The notes below the pieces were generated by a model. It made no database searches and was not told the origin of the DNA. It saw only the letters and a list, made by a program, of their open reading frames with translations. Positions 1-9,154 of a stretch of DNA of 64,000 nucleotides are shown here, piece after piece (position 1 is the first letter of the stretch; each line of letters opens with the position of its first letter). This DNA is from Mycolicibacter hiberniae (lineage in GTDB: Bacteria; Actinomycetota; Actinomycetes; Mycobacteriales; Mycobacteriaceae). The position numbers and the translations under genes are program-made. The stretch spans positions 2,914,001-2,978,000 of the forward strand of contig NZ_AP022609.1 in the NCBI RefSeq assembly GCF_010729485.1. Direction: 5' to 3'.

Positions 1-45
1 GACAGAATATGGCATCGAGTGCCGTAAAGAAAGCGGGGCTGTCGG

Positions 46-642
46 ATGGGCGGTGCACTGGAGCCACACACCCGCGCCGGCCGGCGCCGGTCCACCACCC
101 CGCACCACATCACCGACGTGGCGATCGACCTCTTCGCCGCGCGCGGTTTCGGCGAGGTCAGCGTGGACGACGTGGCGCACGCCGCGGGTATCGGCCGCCG
201 CACGCTGTTCCGGTACTACGCCTCCAAGAGCGCCATCCCGTGGGGCGACTTCGACGCGCACCTGCAGCAACTGCGGGCCCTGCTGGACGCCATCGAGCCG
301 GCGGCGCCGCTGGGCGATGCGCTGCGCGCGGCACTGCTGGCGTTCAACACCTTTGACGAGAGCGAGACGGCGCGGCACCGGCGGCGCATGCGCGTGATCC
401 TGCAGACCGACGAACTGCAGGCGTACTCGATGACGATGTATGCCGGCTGGCGCGCGGTCATCGCGGAGTTCGTGGCCCGCCGGGCGGGCCTGCACCCAGA
501 CGACCTACGGCCGCAGACGGTGGCGTGGACCATGCTGGGCGTAGCACTGAGCGCCTACGAGCGCTGGCTGGGCGACGAGACGCTGGTCTTGCCGCAGGTG
601 TTGGGCGACGCGTTCGACGCCATCCGCGGCGGCCTGGACTGA
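46..642 (+). CDS. TetR-family regulator, MftR-like (mycofactocin-system type)
   Basis: This is a 198-residue DNA-binding repressor of the TetR family. An N-terminal helix-turn-helix (about residues 22-60) ends in the motif [11 protein letters not shown], followed by [10 protein letters not shown]. From memory, that combination is typical of MftR, the regulator found beside mycofactocin biosynthesis genes. The rest is an all-helical ligand-binding domain. The ATG at 46 is the first in-frame start and gives normal family length. Any mycofactocin biosynthesis genes would lie left of the window, so the MftR link rests on similarity alone. Two mycofactocin-type SDRs elsewhere in the window (45.7 and 60.7 kb) make it plausible. 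The next gene converges on it. Confidence 0.8.
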   Translation: MGGALEPHTRAGRRRSTTPHHITDVAIDLFAARGFGEVSVDDVAHAAGIGRRTLFRYYASKSAIPWGDFDAHLQQLRALLDAIEPAAPLGDALRAALLAFNTFDESETARHRRRMRVILQTDELQAYSMTMYAGWRAVIAEFVARRAGLHPDDLRPQTVAWTMLGVALSAYERWLGDETLVLPQVLGDAFDAIRGGLD

Positions 643-666
643 TCCGGCCCCTGCCCGGTACCGGCC

Positions 667-1713
667 TCAGCCCACGGCGGTGCGGTACGCGGCGACGACG
701 GGCTCCAGTTCGTCGGGCGTGGCGCCGTGCAGGATCACCGCGTCGGCCCCGTAATCGAACTCCCGGCGGATGCGCCCGGCGCAGCGGCTCGCCGGGCCGG
801 TCGCCGCGGGCTCGAGCCATTCTGCGGGGATCAGCGTCGCGATGTGCTCGATCTGCTCGGCGGTGGCTTTGTGATCGATGCCGCCCGGAATCGACAGCAC
901 CACCGGATCGTCGCGGAAGCGCTGCAGCACGGCCGGATCCCAGTCGTTGGTGCGCACCATCAGGTCGCCGTAGCCCTGCAGGTAGGTCGCCAGGCGTGCG
1001 ACGGTCTTGTGCAACCGCAGCTCTTCGGGCAGGTGATCGCCTACGGTGGCCAGACAGGACCAGACGCGAACCTGCGCCGGGTCGCGGCCGGCGCGCTCGG
1101 CGGCTTCTTTCACCGTCCGCACACTGCGCTGCAGTGTCTGCGGGCTGAAGTAGGTGTGCAAGATGACGTCGTCGAACAGCGCCCCGCCCAGCGCCAGCGT
1201 CTTCGGCCCGAACGCCACCAGTGCCAGGCGGATGTCTTCGCCGAAGTCCGGGTCCAGGAACAGCACCGGGTAGCGCCCGATCGGCCCGTCGTGGTTGATG
1301 ATCGTCTCGCCGTTCCAGAGGCGGCGCATCACCTGCGCGAAGTCGGCCATCTGCGCGGTGGTGACGCTCGGTATGCCGAACGCGGCGTACATCGCGGCCA
1401 CACCGCGCCCGATGCCCAGCGTGAACCGCCCCCCGGACAACCGGTGCATGGTGGTGGCCCACGACGCGGTGATCAGCGGGTGGCGGGTGTTGTGGTTGGT
1501 TGCCGCGGTGGCGATCTGGGTCCGCTCGGTGACCGCGCATGCGGCGCCGACCAGCGACGCGGCCTCCTTGACGTTCCAGCGTTCGGAGATGAACGCCGTG
1601 CCCAGGCCCAGCTCCTCGCCCCGGCGCGCCTGTCCCGGGAGCGCGGCCGGTCCGTCGCCGCCGGCGCCGGCCAGCAGGTAGTAGCCCAGCTCACCGAGGA
1701 CCCGCTCAGTCAT
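667..1713 (-). CDS. F420-dependent LLM-class oxidoreductase
   Basis: This 348-residue protein has the luciferase-like monooxygenase TIM-barrel fold. Supporting segments are an N-terminal GYYLLAGA strand, the conserved middle segment GGRFTLGIGRGVAAMYAAFG, and a C-terminal ADAVILHGATPDEL segment. Many mycobacterial members of this family use the deazaflavin cofactor F420 rather than FMN, and I infer the same here. It probably oxidises or reduces a small organic substrate in the cytoplasm. It converges on the TetR gene and diverges from the Rieske gene, with a candidate operator in the 76-bp gap. The exact substrate is unknown. Confidence 0.85.
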   Translation of the reverse strand: MTERVLGELGYYLLAGAGGDGPAALPGQARRGEELGLGTAFISERWNVKEAASLVGAACAVTERTQIATAATNHNTRHPLITASWATTMHRLSGGRFTLGIGRGVAAMYAAFGIPSVTTAQMADFAQVMRRLWNGETIINHDGPIGRYPVLFLDPDFGEDIRLALVAFGPKTLALGGALFDDVILHTYFSPQTLQRSVRTVKEAAERAGRDPAQVRVWSCLATVGDHLPEELRLHKTVARLATYLQGYGDLMVRTNDWDPAVLQRFRDDPVVLSIPGGIDHKATAEQIEHIATLIPAEWLEPAATGPASRCAGRIRREFDYGADAVILHGATPDELEPVVAAYRTAVG

Positions 1714-1746
1714 TGGCCGCCTTCGCCGGTAGATGTATCGATGGGC

Positions 1747-1767
1747 TTACGGTACGGTATTCAGTTG
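1747..1767. promoter_or_regulatory. Candidate operator, 21-bp inverted repeat family (degenerate copy)
   Basis: The left half TTACGGTAC matches the consensus TTACTGTAA at 7 of 9 bases. The right half ATTCAGTTG matches TTACAGTAA at 5 of 9. It lies 23 bp upstream of the Rieske oxygenase start, in the divergent gap with the F420-type gene. It is the weakest convincing member of the set seen at 9107, 11926, 15103, 33218, 34928 and 38664. Confidence 0.4.
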
Positions 1768-1789
1768 ACTGCCCGTGGGAGGACACGCG

Positions 1790-2794
1790 ATGAAGGTTCC
1801 CTTCACCTGGAAGGTCACCGGCTGGTTCATGATCGGCTGGTCCCCGGAGTTCGTCCCGGGTCAGTCGCGCGCCCTGCACTACTTCGACGAAGACCTGGTC
1901 GCCTACCGGGACGCCCGCGGTGAATTGCATGTGATGGAGGCCCATTGCAAGCACATGGGCGCCCATCTCGGCCACGGCGGCGCCGTCGTCGAGGACCGTC
2001 TTGAGTGCCCCTTCCACGGCTGGCAGTGGGGCCCCGACGGCTGCAACAAATTCATCCCCTACCAACCGGACCGGCCGAACAAGGCGCTGCGCCTGCGGGT
2101 CTACCCGGTCCGCGAGCAGCACGGCTGCGTGTTCGTATGGCACCACCCCGACGGCGCCGAACCCCACTGGGAGATGCCCGACATCTTCGGCAAATTTCCC
2201 CAGTTCACCACCGGACCGCAGGGTTACTACCGGGCCTTCCCGGAGTTCTCCCGGCGCCTGGAAGGCGAACCGGTTCACCCGCAGATCGTCGCCGAGAACG
2301 CCGCTGACAGCGCACATTTCCAGTACGTGCACCACGCGACGGTGACGCCGAGGGTGCTTGAGTGGAAGATGGTCGACCAAGAGTGGCACTTCGTCGCCGG
2401 CTTTCCCGATGAACGCTCCGAGGACCCCGAGCAGATGGCGTTGCGCTTCCACAGCCACCTGTTCGGCCTGGGTGGGGCGATCAGCATCTTCGAGGGTGTG
2501 CAGCAGCACCGGCTGATCTTCGCCTGCACGCCGGTGGACGAGGGCCGCTCAGATCTGTTCTATTCGATCTGGTGGCCGCGGATTCCCGGTGATGATTCCG
2601 ACGCGCCGCCGGAGGACGTGCGGGCGCGCGTGGAGAAGCAGTTCCTGATCACCGTCGAAGACGACTTGGGGATCTGGCGTTACCAGCGCTACATCGAGAA
2701 TCCGGCACTGTCCAAGGTCGATGCGAAACCATTCATGACTCTGCGGAAATGGGCGACACAGTTTTATGACGTACCGCCCACCGACCTGAGCTGA
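1790..2794 (+). CDS. Rieske 2Fe-2S non-haem iron oxygenase, alpha-subunit type (KshA-like)
   Basis: This 334-residue terminal oxygenase should hydroxylate a ring or alicyclic substrate with electrons from a separate reductase. The Rieske centre is visible as C53/H55 and C73/H76 (CKH, then CPFHGW). The mononuclear iron site shows N170, the bridging D173 and iron ligands H176 and H181 in the order N-x2-D-x2-H-x4-H. Architecture and size resemble 3-ketosteroid 9-alpha-hydroxylase oxygenase KshA, but the substrate is not proven. I chose the ATG at 1790 because GGGAGG at 1777-1782 sits 7 bp upstream; an in-frame ATG five codons earlier lacks such a site. No reductase partner is encoded in the window. 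Confidence 0.88.
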   Translation: MKVPFTWKVTGWFMIGWSPEFVPGQSRALHYFDEDLVAYRDARGELHVMEAHCKHMGAHLGHGGAVVEDRLECPFHGWQWGPDGCNKFIPYQPDRPNKALRLRVYPVREQHGCVFVWHHPDGAEPHWEMPDIFGKFPQFTTGPQGYYRAFPEFSRRLEGEPVHPQIVAENAADSAHFQYVHHATVTPRVLEWKMVDQEWHFVAGFPDERSEDPEQMALRFHSHLFGLGGAISIFEGVQQHRLIFACTPVDEGRSDLFYSIWWPRIPGDDSDAPPEDVRARVEKQFLITVEDDLGIWRYQRYIENPALSKVDAKPFMTLRKWATQFYDVPPTDLS

Positions 2795-2936
2795 CCGCCG
2801 TCTTGCCATGACCGCCGACATGGCGGACCTGGCACGATGCGGTGGCCGGTGTCGCGGGCGAGTACGGTGCTGCCATTATCGACAACACCTTGTCCCTGCT
2901 GGCGACGATCACCACCACAGAGGAGCTGATGCACAC

Positions 2937-4586
2937 GTGGCACCCCTGACCCCGTTCACCGTGCCGGAAGTCTTCGACGCGGTAGCCGCCGCGATCGGCG
3001 ACCGCGACATGATCGTCCAGGGCGACCGGCGCTACAGCTACGCCCAGATCCTGGAGCGGTCCAACCGCTTGGCGTCCTACCTGCACTCCCGCGGGCTGGG
3101 GTGTCACACGCCGCGCTCCGAACTCGGCCAGCACGAGGCGGGCCAAGACCTCCTGGGCATCTACGCCTACAACGGCAATGAGTTCGTCGAGACCCTGCTG
3201 GGCAGCTTCCGCGCCCGGGTGGCGCCGTTCAACGTCAACTACCGGTACGTGCGCAACGAGTTGTCGTACCTGCTCGCGGATTCGGGCGCCACCGCGCTGG
3301 TGTACCACGCCGCTTTCGCGCCCACGCTGGCCGAGGTCCTTCCCGAGCTCCCCCAGCTCAAGGTGCTCATCCAGATCGCCGACGATTCCGGCAACGCGCT
3401 GCTCGATGGAGCCGTCGACTACGAGACCGTCCTGGCGGACAGCTCGCCGGAGCCGCCTCCGGTGCAGCCCTGCCCCGACGACCTTTATGTGCTCTACACC
3501 GGCGGCACCACCGGCATGCCCAAGGGCGTGCTCTGGCGTCAGCACGACATCTTCATGGGCTCGTTCGGCGGCCGCAATCTGATGACCGCCGAAGAAGTCA
3601 GCTCCATCGACGACATCGTGGGGCCGGCCCGGGAAAACCCCGGCGTCAAGCTGATGATCCTGCCGCCGCTGATCCACGGTGCCGCGCAGTGGGCAGTGAT
3701 GACCGCGATCAACACCGGCCAGACCCTGGTATTTCCGTCGGTGGTGGACCACTTCGACGCCGACGACGTGGTACGCGCCATTGAGCGGGAGAAGGTGCTG
3801 TCGGTGACCGTGGTCGGCGACGCGATGGCCCGGCCGCTGCTCGACGCGATTCGCAAAGGCAGTGCCGATGTGTCGTCGCTGCTGGTGGTCGCCAACGGCG
3901 GGGCGCTGCTGACGCCGTACGTCAAACAGCAGATCGTCGAGACCCTGCCCGGCGCCATGGTGATCGACGGGGTCGGTTCTTCCGAGACCGGCGCCCAGAT
4001 GCGGCACATGTCGACCTCGGGCGCGGTCTCCACCGGAACCTTCGCCGGTGGACCGGACACCTGCGTGGTGGCCGAAGACCTGGGTGCCGTCCTGCAGCCC
4101 GGGCACGACGGCCTGGGCTGGCTGGGTCAGCGCGGCTATGTCCCCCTGGGCTACAAGGGCGATGCCGCCAAGACCGCGGCGACGTTCCCGGTGATCGACG
4201 GGGCGCGCTTCGCTGTTCCCGGCGACCGTGCGCGGCATCTGGAGGACGGATCGATCGAGCTGCTCGGGCGGGATTCGGTGACGATCAACTCCGGCGGGGA
4301 GAAGATCTTCGCCGAAGAGGTCGAAACGGCTCTGGCCTCCCACCCGGGCGTCGTCGACGTGGTGGTCGCGGGCCGGCCCAGCGAACGCTGGGGACAGGAG
4401 GTGGTGGCCGTGGTGGCCCTCGCCGAGGGTGCCGACGTCACCGCCGCTGAGCTCATCGAGCATGCCGGCAAGTCGCTGGCCCGCTACAAGCTGCCCAAGG
4501 CCGTCGCCTTCCGGCCGGCGATCGTGCGCAGCCCCGCCGGCAAGGCCGACTACCGTTGGGCGCGCGAACAGGCCGAGCAGGGCTGA
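2937..4586 (+). CDS. Acyl-CoA synthetase (FadD17/FadD19-like)
   Basis: This 549-residue class I adenylate-forming enzyme activates a carboxylic acid to its CoA thioester through an acyl-adenylate. The phosphate-binding motif LYTGGTTGMPKG lies at residues 186-197, GSSETG follows near the middle, and the C-terminal NSGGEKIFAEEVE and SPAGKADYRWA carry the hinge and catalytic lysine regions. Similarity in memory is closest to mycobacterial FadD19 and FadD17, which activate steroid side-chain acids. The GTG at 2937 is chosen because AGGAG at 2921-2925 is well placed and the upstream in-frame stretch looks non-coding. It follows the Rieske gene in the same direction after about 140 bp and ends beside a convergent aldehyde dehydrogenase. 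Confidence 0.88.
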   Translation: MAPLTPFTVPEVFDAVAAAIGDRDMIVQGDRRYSYAQILERSNRLASYLHSRGLGCHTPRSELGQHEAGQDLLGIYAYNGNEFVETLLGSFRARVAPFNVNYRYVRNELSYLLADSGATALVYHAAFAPTLAEVLPELPQLKVLIQIADDSGNALLDGAVDYETVLADSSPEPPPVQPCPDDLYVLYTGGTTGMPKGVLWRQHDIFMGSFGGRNLMTAEEVSSIDDIVGPARENPGVKLMILPPLIHGAAQWAVMTAINTGQTLVFPSVVDHFDADDVVRAIEREKVLSVTVVGDAMARPLLDAIRKGSADVSSLLVVANGGALLTPYVKQQIVETLPGAMVIDGVGSSETGAQMRHMSTSGAVSTGTFAGGPDTCVVAEDLGAVLQPGHDGLGWLGQRGYVPLGYKGDAAKTAATFPVIDGARFAVPGDRARHLEDGSIELLGRDSVTINSGGEKIFAEEVETALASHPGVVDVVVAGRPSERWGQEVVAVVALAEGADVTAAELIEHAGKSLARYKLPKAVAFRPAIVRSPAGKADYRWAREQAEQG

Positions 4587-4593
4587 TACCCGC

Positions 4594-6042
4594 TCAGACG
4601 CGCCGGGACCGGCGTCGCGCGCGGTTGCGCGCCGAGCGCACCATCGCCTCGGCGTAGAAGCGCATCGCGGGCCGAAACGGCGGCGCAGCACTTCCCGTGA
4701 TGCTGAACGGGAGATCGGATCCCACCACGGTCCGGTAGTGGCTGAACGCGTCGAAGCCCACCTTGCCGTGGTAGGCGCCCATGCCGCTGCGCCCCACTCC
4801 GCCGAACGGCGCCCCGGGGGGAATCATGTGCGCGGCGAAGTCGTTGCGGGCCACTCCCCCACTTCGGCTGCGCCGGACGAAATCGCGAAAGTTCTTGTCG
4901 TCCGGCCCGAACCAGTAGGCGACCAGCGGGGCCGGACGTCCGTTGATGGTCTCGATCGCCTCATCCAGGCTAGTGTAGCCCTGCACCACCAACACCGGGC
5001 CGAAGATCTCCTCCTCGCAGATGCGCATGGTCGGCTCGACGCCGCGCACGATGGTGGGGGCGATCTTGCGCGAGATGCGATCCGGGAGTGCCTCGCCGGC
5101 GGGCGCGACGGTCTCCACCTCGGCGCCGCGCCGGCGAGCGTCCTCGATCAGGCCCAGCACCCGGTCGAAGTTGGCGTCGTTGACGCAGGAGCAGTAATCG
5201 TCGTTGGCCAGGATCGTCGGGAACATCGCCTGCAGGGCCTGGCGGGCCGCATCGACGAAGGCGTCCACCTCGCCCTCGGGCACCAGCACATGGTCCGGGC
5301 ACACGCAGGCCTGCCCGCCGTTGACCATTCGGCCCGCTGCGATCCGCTTCGCCGAGCGCCGGATGTCCGCGCCGGGGCCTACCACGACGGGGTTCTTGCC
5401 GCCCAGTTCCAATGTCACCGGAACAAGGTTTTGCGCGGCGGCCCGCTGCACCAGGGAGCCCACCGGCGGTGAGCCGGTGAAAAAAACATGGTCGAACGGC
5501 AGACCCGCGAAGGCGCCCGCCACCTCGGGGCCGCCGGTGACGACGGCCAGCTCGGCTTCATCGAAATAGTCCGGCGCAAGCCGCTGCATGAGCTCGGCGG
5601 TGCGCCAGGTGATCTCCGACATCTTGATCATCACCCGGTTGCCCGCCGCGAAAGCCGCCGCCGCCGGGACCACCACCAGTTGCAGTGGAAAGTTCCATGG
5701 TCCGATGATTCCCACCACGCCCAGCGGGGTCGGCTGCACCTGCGCCCGCAGTCCGGCCAGCCTGGCCGGGCGCAGCAGACTGCGGGGGCGCATCCATTGC
5801 CGCACATGCGATCTGGTGTGCTCCACGACGGGGATGATGCCGATCAGCTCAGTGGCCAGGGAGGCCTCCCGCGACCGGGTCCCGAAATCGTGCGCCATCG
5901 CCTCGGTGAAAGCGTCGACGTTGTCCAGCACCATCGCCATCAGCCGGTCGATGCGGTTGCGCCGGACAGCGGCGCTGGGCGGCCCGTCGTCGGCGAAGGA
6001 GCGCCGCTGCTTCTCCAGCAGATTTGCCAGGTCGGTAGTCAC
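4594..6042 (-). CDS. Aldehyde dehydrogenase, coniferyl-aldehyde dehydrogenase type
   Basis: This 482-residue NAD(P)-dependent enzyme oxidises an aldehyde to the acid. Visible landmarks are the cofactor-loop segment IIGPWNFPLQL, FFTGSPPVG, the general-base motif LELGGKNP (Glu about 212) and the nucleophile Cys246 in GGQACVCPDH. A second Cys at 248 follows. The C-terminus is basic (RNRARRRSRRV) and may contact membranes. Family members that start with a short helix and lack a long N-terminal arm include coniferyl aldehyde and fatty aldehyde dehydrogenases. It overlaps the upstream dehydrogenase gene by 4 bp (ATGA), so the two are co-translated. An alcohol-to-aldehyde-to-acid sequence is likely. 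Confidence 0.88.
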   Translation of the reverse strand: MTTDLANLLEKQRRSFADDGPPSAAVRRNRIDRLMAMVLDNVDAFTEAMAHDFGTRSREASLATELIGIIPVVEHTRSHVRQWMRPRSLLRPARLAGLRAQVQPTPLGVVGIIGPWNFPLQLVVVPAAAAFAAGNRVMIKMSEITWRTAELMQRLAPDYFDEAELAVVTGGPEVAGAFAGLPFDHVFFTGSPPVGSLVQRAAAQNLVPVTLELGGKNPVVVGPGADIRRSAKRIAAGRMVNGGQACVCPDHVLVPEGEVDAFVDAARQALQAMFPTILANDDYCSCVNDANFDRVLGLIEDARRRGAEVETVAPAGEALPDRISRKIAPTIVRGVEPTMRICEEEIFGPVLVVQGYTSLDEAIETINGRPAPLVAYWFGPDDKNFRDFVRRSRSGGVARNDFAAHMIPPGAPFGGVGRSGMGAYHGKVGFDAFSHYRTVVGSDLPFSITGSAAPPFRPAMRFYAEAMVRSARNRARRRSRRV

Positions 6043-6857
6043 GACAGGTCCAGCGGCCCGTTTTGGGCCACGGTCTGCAACTGGCCCAGTTCGACGCCAT
6101 GGTCGGCGGCGGCCTCGATGCAGGCCGCAACGTCCTTGCGCATGAAGGGCGCAACGATTTTGGCGAAGCTGTCCACACCCCCGGCCGACTGCACGTACCC
6201 CGCTGCCCGGCTACCGCCGCTGCACTGCTGCAGCGCCTCGAACAGGCTGGTGTCGCTCACTCCGAGGTTCTTGCCCAACTCAACCGCGGCGGCCACAAGT
6301 TGCGCGTTGGCGGCGAACAGCACGTTGTTGATCAGCTTGAGGTTCAAGGCGGTGCCCAGCGCGCCGGTGGGGATCACCGGCTCGGCGTAGGACGCCAGCA
6401 CCGGCCGCGCCCGGGCCACCGCGTCGTCGGGGCCGCCGAGCAGCACAGTGAGCGTGCCCGCCTCGATGTCGTGGGCGCCTCCGCTGACCGGGGCGTCCAC
6501 CAGCACCGGGCCGTCCGGAAACTCCGCCGCAAGGCCGGTCAGCGTGCCCACCGTGCCCGTGGTGTGGGAGACCACGACGGCGCCGGGGTCGGCATGGGCG
6601 AGCAATCCGTCGGCACCGGCGGCGACCTCGAGCAGTTGCGCGTCGGAGAACAGGCAGCTGATCACCACGCCGGCATCACGGGCGGCCGCGGCAACCGACT
6701 CCACCGGCACCGCTCCTGCGGCCGCGAGCCGTTCCCGCGCCTGGGGTCGGCGGGCGTACACCTGAACCCGGTACCCGGCGGCGGCCAGGCGCAGCACCAT
6801 GGGCTCGCCCATCCTGCCGGCTCCGACGAATCCGACGACCTGGCCGGTTGCGCTCAT
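6039..6857 (-). CDS. NAD(P)-dependent beta-hydroxyacid dehydrogenase (3-hydroxyisobutyrate dehydrogenase family)
   Basis: This 272-residue protein oxidises a beta-hydroxy acid or similar alcohol with NAD(P). It opens with the Rossmann motif GFVGAGRMGEPM and has the substrate motif DAPVSGG near residue 121. The catalytic lysine lies in the LNLKLINN helix, and the C-terminal helical domain is complete. Its stop overlaps the downstream aldehyde dehydrogenase start by 4 bp. The promoter region (6858-6982) is shared divergently with the SDR at 6983 and holds TTACAGT and TTACTGT half-sites. The substrate could be a branched beta-hydroxyacid released by side-chain degradation, which is inference. 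Confidence 0.87.
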   Translation of the reverse strand: MSATGQVVGFVGAGRMGEPMVLRLAAAGYRVQVYARRPQARERLAAAGAVPVESVAAAARDAGVVISCLFSDAQLLEVAAGADGLLAHADPGAVVVSHTTGTVGTLTGLAAEFPDGPVLVDAPVSGGAHDIEAGTLTVLLGGPDDAVARARPVLASYAEPVIPTGALGTALNLKLINNVLFAANAQLVAAAVELGKNLGVSDTSLFEALQQCSGGSRAAGYVQSAGGVDSFAKIVAPFMRKDVAACIEAAADHGVELGQLQTVAQNGPLDLS

Positions 6858-6930
6858 TCTCCGCTCCTCAGGGCAGCTTTCGGCTATCCGGTAAGGCCAA
6901 CCGTAGCATTGTTCACCAGCGCCGAATTCG

Positions 6931-6963
6931 TTACAGTCGTCCTTACTGTCGATATTTCGGGTG
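6931..6963. promoter_or_regulatory. Half-sites of the island operator in a divergent promoter
   Basis: TTACAGT at 6931-6937 and TTACTGT at 6943-6949 match the two consensus half-sites but stand in reversed order, 5 bp apart. The downstream half needed for a full 21-bp site (to 6963) is poor. They lie between the beta-hydroxyacid dehydrogenase (start 6857) and the SDR (start 6983). They may be a degenerate or overlapping operator pair. Confidence 0.3.
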
Positions 6964-6982
6964 CATCAGAAGGCTGGCGAGG

Positions 6983-7775
6983 ATGACCAACCAGCGGCGC
7001 AAAGTCGTGGTCGTGGGCGCGGGGTCGGGAATCGGCGCCGCCACGGCCGCGTACTTCCACCAGCGCGGCGATTGCGTGCTCGCGGTCGACGTACGCGCCC
7101 ACCACACGCCGGCCTCCCAGCACGCCACCTGCGACCTGAGGGATCCCGCGGCCATCGCCGAGTTCACCGCCGGAATCGGTGACGGCTGGGATCTGCTGGC
7201 TCACGTCGCCGGCGTTCGCGGCACCGCACCGGCCGCCGATGCGCTGACGGTCAATTACCTGGGCATGCGTCTGATGACCGAGGGCCTGCTGCCACGGCTT
7301 CGTCGCGGCGGCGCGGTGGTCGCGGTGACATCGACGGCGGCACTCGGGTGGGAGCAGCGCATTCCGGTGCTCAACGGCCTACTCGAAGCAACCGAAGCGC
7401 AGGAGGTCATGCGCCGGCAGGCGGGCCAGGACCCGACTTACCCCGTCTACAGCACCTCCAAGCAGGCGATGATCCTGTACGCCAAGCGCCGCGCCGCGCC
7501 GCGCCGCGACAGCACACGCCGAGTACGGCGTGCGGATCAACACGGTGAGCCCGGGCCCGGTGGAGACGCCGATATTGCCCGACTTCGAGCAGTCGATGGG
7601 CAAACAGATGCTCGACACCGTACGTACCGCCGTCGGCCGGCACGCCGGCGTCGAGGACATCGTCCCGGTGATCGACTTCCTGGGCTCTCCCGGCGCCGGC
7701 TGGATCACCGGCCAGGACGTTCTCGTCGACGGCGGCGTCATGAATGCGATCACCGTCGGGACACCCGTCCCCTAG
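6983..7775 (+). pseudogene. Short-chain dehydrogenase/reductase, frameshifted in a GCCGC repeat
   Basis: The first part (6983 to about 7510) encodes a normal SDR N-terminus: GAGSGIGAATAAYF, the catalytic serine in VTSTAALGW, and YPVYSTSKQAM with the YxxxK pair. The continuation (HAEYGVRINTVSPGPVETPI, then GWITGQDVLVDGG) is in the next frame, up to the stop at 7775. The break falls in four copies of GCCGC (7488-7507). Two copies, or five, would join the frames. With two copies the protein reads AKRRAATAHAEYGVRINTVSPGP, the expected SDR sequence. So this is a recent inactivation, a slippage-variable gene or a sequencing error. It should be a roughly 260-residue NAD(P)-dependent alcohol dehydrogenase, co-directional with the P450 gene that follows 24 bp later. 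Confidence 0.75.
7488..7507 (+). repeat. (GCCGC)4 pentanucleotide repeat at the SDR frameshift
   Basis: Four tandem GCCGC units interrupt the SDR reading frame. Because the unit is 5 bp, each gain or loss changes the frame. Only certain copy numbers (2 or 5) give an intact SDR. Confidence 0.85.
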
Positions 7776-7799
7776 GGCCAACCTTCCGAGAGGAAACCA

Positions 7800-9080
7800 A
7801 TGACACTGGATTCGTCACCTGACACGCCGATATCGCCGCACCCATACCATCGGCTCGACATCTCCGAAACTGAGTTCTGGGGCAAGGATTTCCGGACCCG
7901 GGACGAGACCTTCGCGACGCTGCGCGACGAGCCCGGACTGACCTGGCACCGGCCGTTGGACGCCGTGTTCCCCCACGAAGAGGACGGCTACTGGGCGGCG
8001 ACCCGGCACGCGGACGTCAAGTTCGTGAGCCAGCATGAAGAGCTGTTCTGTTCCCGCGAAGGCGTCAGCGTCGATCCGATGCCGGCCGAGATCCAGCGCA
8101 ACATGACGTTTTTCCTGGCGATGGACCCGCCCGACCACACCCGGTATCGCAAGCTCATCAGTTCGGGATTCACGCCGCGGCAGGTCCGGCGCATCGAGGA
8201 GCAGATCAAAGCCAACTCTCGCAGCATCGTTGACGACCTGCTGACCCAATTGCGCAGCGGCGACCAGATCGACTTCGTCGCAAGCTGTTCGGGCCTACTG
8301 CCTATGCGCACCGTCTCGGACATGATCGGTATCGACCCGGCCGACCAGCAGAAGGTCGCCTACGCCGCCGAATGTCTGTTCAGTAGCAGCGACGAGGAGT
8401 ACGCCTCGCTGGAGGAGCGGGCCGTGCACGTCATGACGCAGCTGGGCGTGCTGGCCGGTTCCGGCGTCGAGTTGGCTCAACGCCGCCGCGCCGAACCGCA
8501 CGATGACCTGATGACCGAGCTGGTCAACGCCGAGGTCGACGGCCACCGGCTGACCGACGCCGAGCTCGGCTCGTTCATGGTGTTGCTGGGATCTGCCGGC
8601 AACGACACCACCAAGCAGGCCACCACGCATGCGTTCAAGGCGCTCGTCGACCATCCCGAACAGCGCGCCTGGCTGCTGGCGGATTACGACAATCGGATCG
8701 GCGGGGCGGTCGAGGAGTTCGTGCGCTGGGCGACACCGGTACTCGCCTTCGGCCGCCACGCGGTGGTCGACACCGAGGTCGCCGGGACCGAGATCAAGGC
8801 CGGCGAGAAGGTGGCGCTGTTCTACTGCTCGGCCAATCGGGACCAGACCGTGTTCGACCGGCCGCATGAATTCGACATCACCCGCGCCACCAACCCGCAC
8901 CTGGGCTTCGGCGGCGGTGGCGCGCACTATTGCCTGGGCACCCATGTCGCCCGGATGGAGCTGCGGCACCTGTTCTACGAGCTGCTCACCCGCTTGCCCG
9001 AGGTCACCCTCGGCGAACCGGAGTACCTGCAGAGCACCTTCGTGCACGGCATCAAGCGGATGCCGATCAGTCTCGCCTGA
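7800..9080 (+). CDS. Cytochrome P450
   Basis: This is a 426-residue soluble bacterial P450 monooxygenase. The haem loop FGGGGAHYCLGTHVARM places the thiolate ligand at Cys378. The I-helix oxygen-activation motif reads GSAGNDTTKQA, with an acid-alcohol pair. An ETLR-like K-helix motif (EEFVRW) and the FDRPHEFDI segment are also present. The GNDTT form and HYCLG loop resemble mycobacterial lipid/steroid hydroxylases such as the CYP125/CYP142 group, but no closer assignment is safe. Redox partners (ferredoxin and reductase) are not in the window. It likely forms one transcript with the broken SDR ahead of it. Confidence 0.9.
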   Translation: MTLDSSPDTPISPHPYHRLDISETEFWGKDFRTRDETFATLRDEPGLTWHRPLDAVFPHEEDGYWAATRHADVKFVSQHEELFCSREGVSVDPMPAEIQRNMTFFLAMDPPDHTRYRKLISSGFTPRQVRRIEEQIKANSRSIVDDLLTQLRSGDQIDFVASCSGLLPMRTVSDMIGIDPADQQKVAYAAECLFSSSDEEYASLEERAVHVMTQLGVLAGSGVELAQRRRAEPHDDLMTELVNAEVDGHRLTDAELGSFMVLLGSAGNDTTKQATTHAFKALVDHPEQRAWLLADYDNRIGGAVEEFVRWATPVLAFGRHAVVDTEVAGTEIKAGEKVALFYCSANRDQTVFDRPHEFDITRATNPHLGFGGGGAHYCLGTHVARMELRHLFYELLTRLPEVTLGEPEYLQSTFVHGIKRMPISLA

Positions 9081-9106
9081 CCCTGGCGCACTACATACTA
9101 AATCGA

Positions 9107-9127
9107 TTACTGTAATTCTTACAGTAC
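9107..9127. promoter_or_regulatory. Operator, near-perfect 21-bp inverted repeat
   Basis: The left half TTACTGTAA matches the consensus at 9 of 9 bases. After a TTC spacer, the right half TTACAGTAC matches at 8 of 9. It lies 28 bp before the GTG start of the second P450, inside the 74-bp gap, where it could block RNA polymerase. It is one of the two best copies used to define the consensus. Confidence 0.7.
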
Positions 9128-9154
9128 GTTGCTACGCCCGACGGGAGATCAGCC

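Noticed and set aside
2733..4691. 652-codon open frame on the minus strand opposite the CoA ligase
   Set aside because: The plus strand has complete AMP-binding motifs. The antisense protein is His/Arg/Gly-rich without domains.
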